Shown here in pieces: positions 62,247 to 64,000 of a DNA stretch of 64,000 nucleotides. Position 1 is the first letter of the stretch. Every line of letters starts with the position of its first letter. The stretch comes from Streptomyces sp. NBC_01497. GTDB lineage: Bacteria; Actinomycetota; Actinomycetes; Streptomycetales; Streptomycetaceae. Under the pieces are notes generated by a model. The model did no database searches and was not told where the DNA came from. It saw only the letters and a list, made by a program, of their open reading frames with translations. Made by a program: the position numbers and the translations under genes. The stretch is taken from contig NZ_CP109427.1 in the NCBI RefSeq assembly GCF_036250695.1, positions 310,001 to 374,000 on the forward strand, in the 5' to 3' direction.

Positions 62247-64000
62247 TCACTTGCCGGTCCACTGCCACTGCTGGGGGTGGAAGTTGGCGAGTGCGTCCTG
62301 GGCGAAGCCGCCGAGTCCCTTCTTGATCACCGAGATCTGGTAATCGGGCTCGGGCAGCCAGACGACGGGCAGGTCCTTGGCGAGCGCGGCACTGTACTGC
62401 TGCACGGCCTCGTTGGTCGACGAGGTCGTCGACGCGCCGATGACCTTGTCGGCCGACGGGTTCGTGTAGTTGCCGAAGTTCGAGCCGCCCTTGGTCTGGA
62501 AGAGCGAGTCACCGGTCGGGAAGGCCGGGAAGTACCAGCTGCCCGCGGTGCCGAAGAACGACAGCTGCCACTTGCAGATCGACTGCGACGCGGTGCACTG
62601 CGGGGTCTGCGAGAGCACCGAGTTGACGGGCGCGGTCTTGATGTCGAACTTGATGCCGGTCCTCTCCAGGGAGGACTGGATCGCGCTCATCATGTTGTCA
62701 GTGACCGGCGAGCCGGACTGCGACAGCACCTGCATCTCGAACTTGGTGCCCTTGGCGACACCCGTGCCGCACTGCGAAGCGGACGAACCGGGGCTGGTGC
62801 AGACCATCACACCGCCCTGTTCGGACCAGCCGTGCGCGGCGAGGAGCGCCTTGGCCTTGGCGGTCGAAAACGGGTACGGGTTGTCCTTCTGGGCCGAGGA
62901 GACGAAGTCGGACGCCTCGGCGGTCGGGATCGGGCCGTAGCCGGGGACAGCGGTGCCGTTGAAGATGACCTTCGCGAGGCTGGTCTGGTCGATCGACTCC
63001 TGGACCGCCTGTCGTGCGTACAGCTGCTTGAACACCGGCCCCATGGTCGGGTTGTTGAAGTTGTACGGCATGTAGGTGATGGCCCAGCCGGTCCACGGCT
63101 TGACGTCGTAACCGAGGTTGGTGAACGACGACTTCTGGTCGAGGTCGCTGGCGTTGATGTAGCCGTAGTCGACCTGCCCGGAACGCAGCGCGTTCTCCTC
63201 GGCGTCCGTGGTGGTGAACGGAAGGAGGTTCACCGTCGAGATGTTGGCCTTCTCGCCGCCGTCGTACTTCTTGTTGGCGGCGAGGACGACCTTACCCGCG
63301 CTCGAGAAGGACTTGAGGGTGTAGGGACCGTCGACGGTCTTCCACAGCGGGTCACTCGCGTAGGCCGATATGTTCTTGGCGGCGTTGTTGAGGTACGTCC
63401 ACACCTGCTTGGCGCCGGCCGGGGTCTTGTCCGCGTCGGACACCTTGCCGGACGCGGAGGTCTTGTCCCACACGTGCTGCGGCATCGCGGTGATGAGAGG
63501 CAGCTCGTTGGCCAGCATCCACTGCGGGTTGTAGGCCTTGTCGAACGCGATGGTGAAGTGGGTGTCGTCGACGACCTTGAACGACGTCCAGTTGTCCGGC
63601 GCCTGTCCCTGGTTGTAGCTGGCCCACTGCCCCTTGTTGGCCTTGACGACGTTGTAGAAGAACTGCACGTCGCGGGAGGTGACGGGCTTGCCGTCGCTCC
63701 AGTGCCGGTTCCCGAGCGTGATCGTGACGCTCTTGCCGTCCTTGGCGAAGTCGGCCGCGTTCGCCAGCGACGCCTTCTTGTTCCACTGGATCGAACCGGT
63801 CGAGCCGTCGTAGGCGATCAGTGGTTCCCACAGGGCCGCGATGATCGAGTTGTTGTTGGTGTTGAGGTGGGCGGCGGTGCCGAGCGGGAGGATCCAGTTC
63901 GGTGTGAAGTTCGCCGGCAGCGCGTAGTTGATCGTGTCCGACGAGGCGGACGCGGAACCACCACCGCTCGACCCACTGCACCCCGCGACCAGCGCGGTCG
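62247..64000 (-). CDS. extracellular solute-binding lipoprotein, family 5 (partial, 5' end outside)
   Basis: The gene runs off the right edge; at least 583 residues lie in the window. The visible N-terminus has the lipobox ALVAGCSGSSGG, so the protein is lipid-anchored outside the membrane. Family 5 (DppA/OppA) features follow: NYALPANFTPNWILPLG, GRHWSDGKPVTSRDVQFF, a mid-protein DVKPWTGWAITYMPYNFNNP and the C-terminal KDLPVVWLPEPDYQISVIKK. It binds a peptide, nickel or oligosaccharide and hands it to the permeases encoded next. The ROK kinase in the operon favours a sugar-containing ligand, which is inference only. Confidence 0.93.
   Translation of the reverse strand, partial: TALVAGCSGSSGGGSASASSDTINYALPANFTPNWILPLGTAAHLNTNNNSIIAALWEPLIAYDGSTGSIQWNKKASLANAADFAKDGKSVTITLGNRHWSDGKPVTSRDVQFFYNVVKANKGQWASYNQGQAPDNWTSFKVVDDTHFTIAFDKAYNPQWMLANELPLITAMPQHVWDKTSASGKVSDADKTPAGAKQVWTYLNNAAKNISAYASDPLWKTVDGPYTLKSFSSAGKVVLAANKKYDGGEKANISTVNLLPFTTTDAEENALRSGQVDYGYINASDLDQKSSFTNLGYDVKPWTGWAITYMPYNFNNPTMGPVFKQLYARQAVQESIDQTSLAKVIFNGTAVPGYGPIPTAEASDFVSSAQKDNPYPFSTAKAKALLAAHGWSEQGGVMVCTSPGSSASQCGTGVAKGTKFEMQVLSQSGSPVTDNMMSAIQSSLERTGIKFDIKTAPVNSVLSQTPQCTASQSICKWQLSFFGTAGSWYFPAFPTGDSLFQTKGGSNFGNYTNPSADKVIGASTTSSTNEAVQQYSAALAKDLPVVWLPEPDYQISVIKKGLGGFAQDALANFHPQQWQWTGK

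Noticed and set aside
1..64000. tRNA, rRNA, CRISPR arrays, insertion sequences and attachment sites
   Set aside because: I looked for T-loop-like sequence, regularly spaced repeats, transposase motifs and flanking inverted repeats and found none that I could support.

Overview
The window is a high-GC actinobacterial chromosome segment, almost certainly Streptomyces. Evidence: very GC-rich third codon positions, GTG/TTG starts, GGAGG-type ribosome sites, stop/start overlaps of the ATGA or GTGA type, a Methyltransf_19 (DUF574) methyltransferase, a DUF3152 protein, two-domain glycosidases with discoidin modules, and many TetR/MarR/PadR regulators divergent from their targets. I see no tRNA, rRNA, CRISPR array or transposase.

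Left part (1-20.2 kb) is ordinary accessory chromosome: decayed ApbE and histidine-kinase genes at the edge, an orphan ammonium transporter whose first twin-histidine is Glu, an MHS-family transporter, a DEAD-box helicase with a hairpin leader, a SAM methyltransferase, a membrane-anchored DUF3152 protein, a GH3 beta-glucosidase divergent from a TetR regulator across a strong palindrome, a PadR-ABC exporter operon with its own palindrome, and a large secreted beta-helix glycoside hydrolase (GH87-like).

The centre (20.9-36.6 kb) is the most interesting part: a compact biosynthetic gene cluster built on the LysW amino-group carrier protein. Thirteen genes on the minus strand encode, in order of transcription, a novel protein, a BtrH-like protein, a DegT aminotransferase, a two-subunit transketolase, LysW, LysX, LysY, LysZ, LysK, CysC, CysD and CysN. 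Divergent from them lie a sulfotransferase and an EamA exporter, with a LuxR response regulator at the right edge. The set matches the known logic for LysW-bound 2,6-diamino-5,7-dihydroxyheptanoate (vazabitide/azinomycin/ficellomycin precursors): ligation of glutamate to LysW, phosphorylation and reduction to the semialdehyde, two-carbon transfer by transketolase, transamination, then O-sulfation from locally made PAPS and possibly aziridine formation by sulfate loss. No NRPS or PKS gene is present, so the product may be a small modified amino acid or an amide made by the BtrH-like protein.

Right of the cluster (37-48 kb): CorA, a secreted trypsin-like protease, remnants of a methyltransferase, an epimerase and an MFS pump, a second-type enolase divergent from MarR, an aldo/keto reductase divergent from TetR (both pairs with repeated palindromes), and an MFS transporter.

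48.3-56.8 kb is an acyl-CoA catabolic island: ADP-forming CoA ligase, DUF35 OB-fold protein, thiolase-like protein lacking the nucleophilic Cys, acyl-CoA dehydrogenase, TetR, thioesterase, MaoC hydratase and SDR dehydrogenase, with a shared CTAGA-N7-TCTAG-like site before two of its transcription units. 57.6-64 kb is a peptide/oligosaccharide-type ABC importer (lipoprotein, two permeases, a fused double ATPase) ending in a ROK sugar kinase; the lipoprotein gene runs off the right edge.
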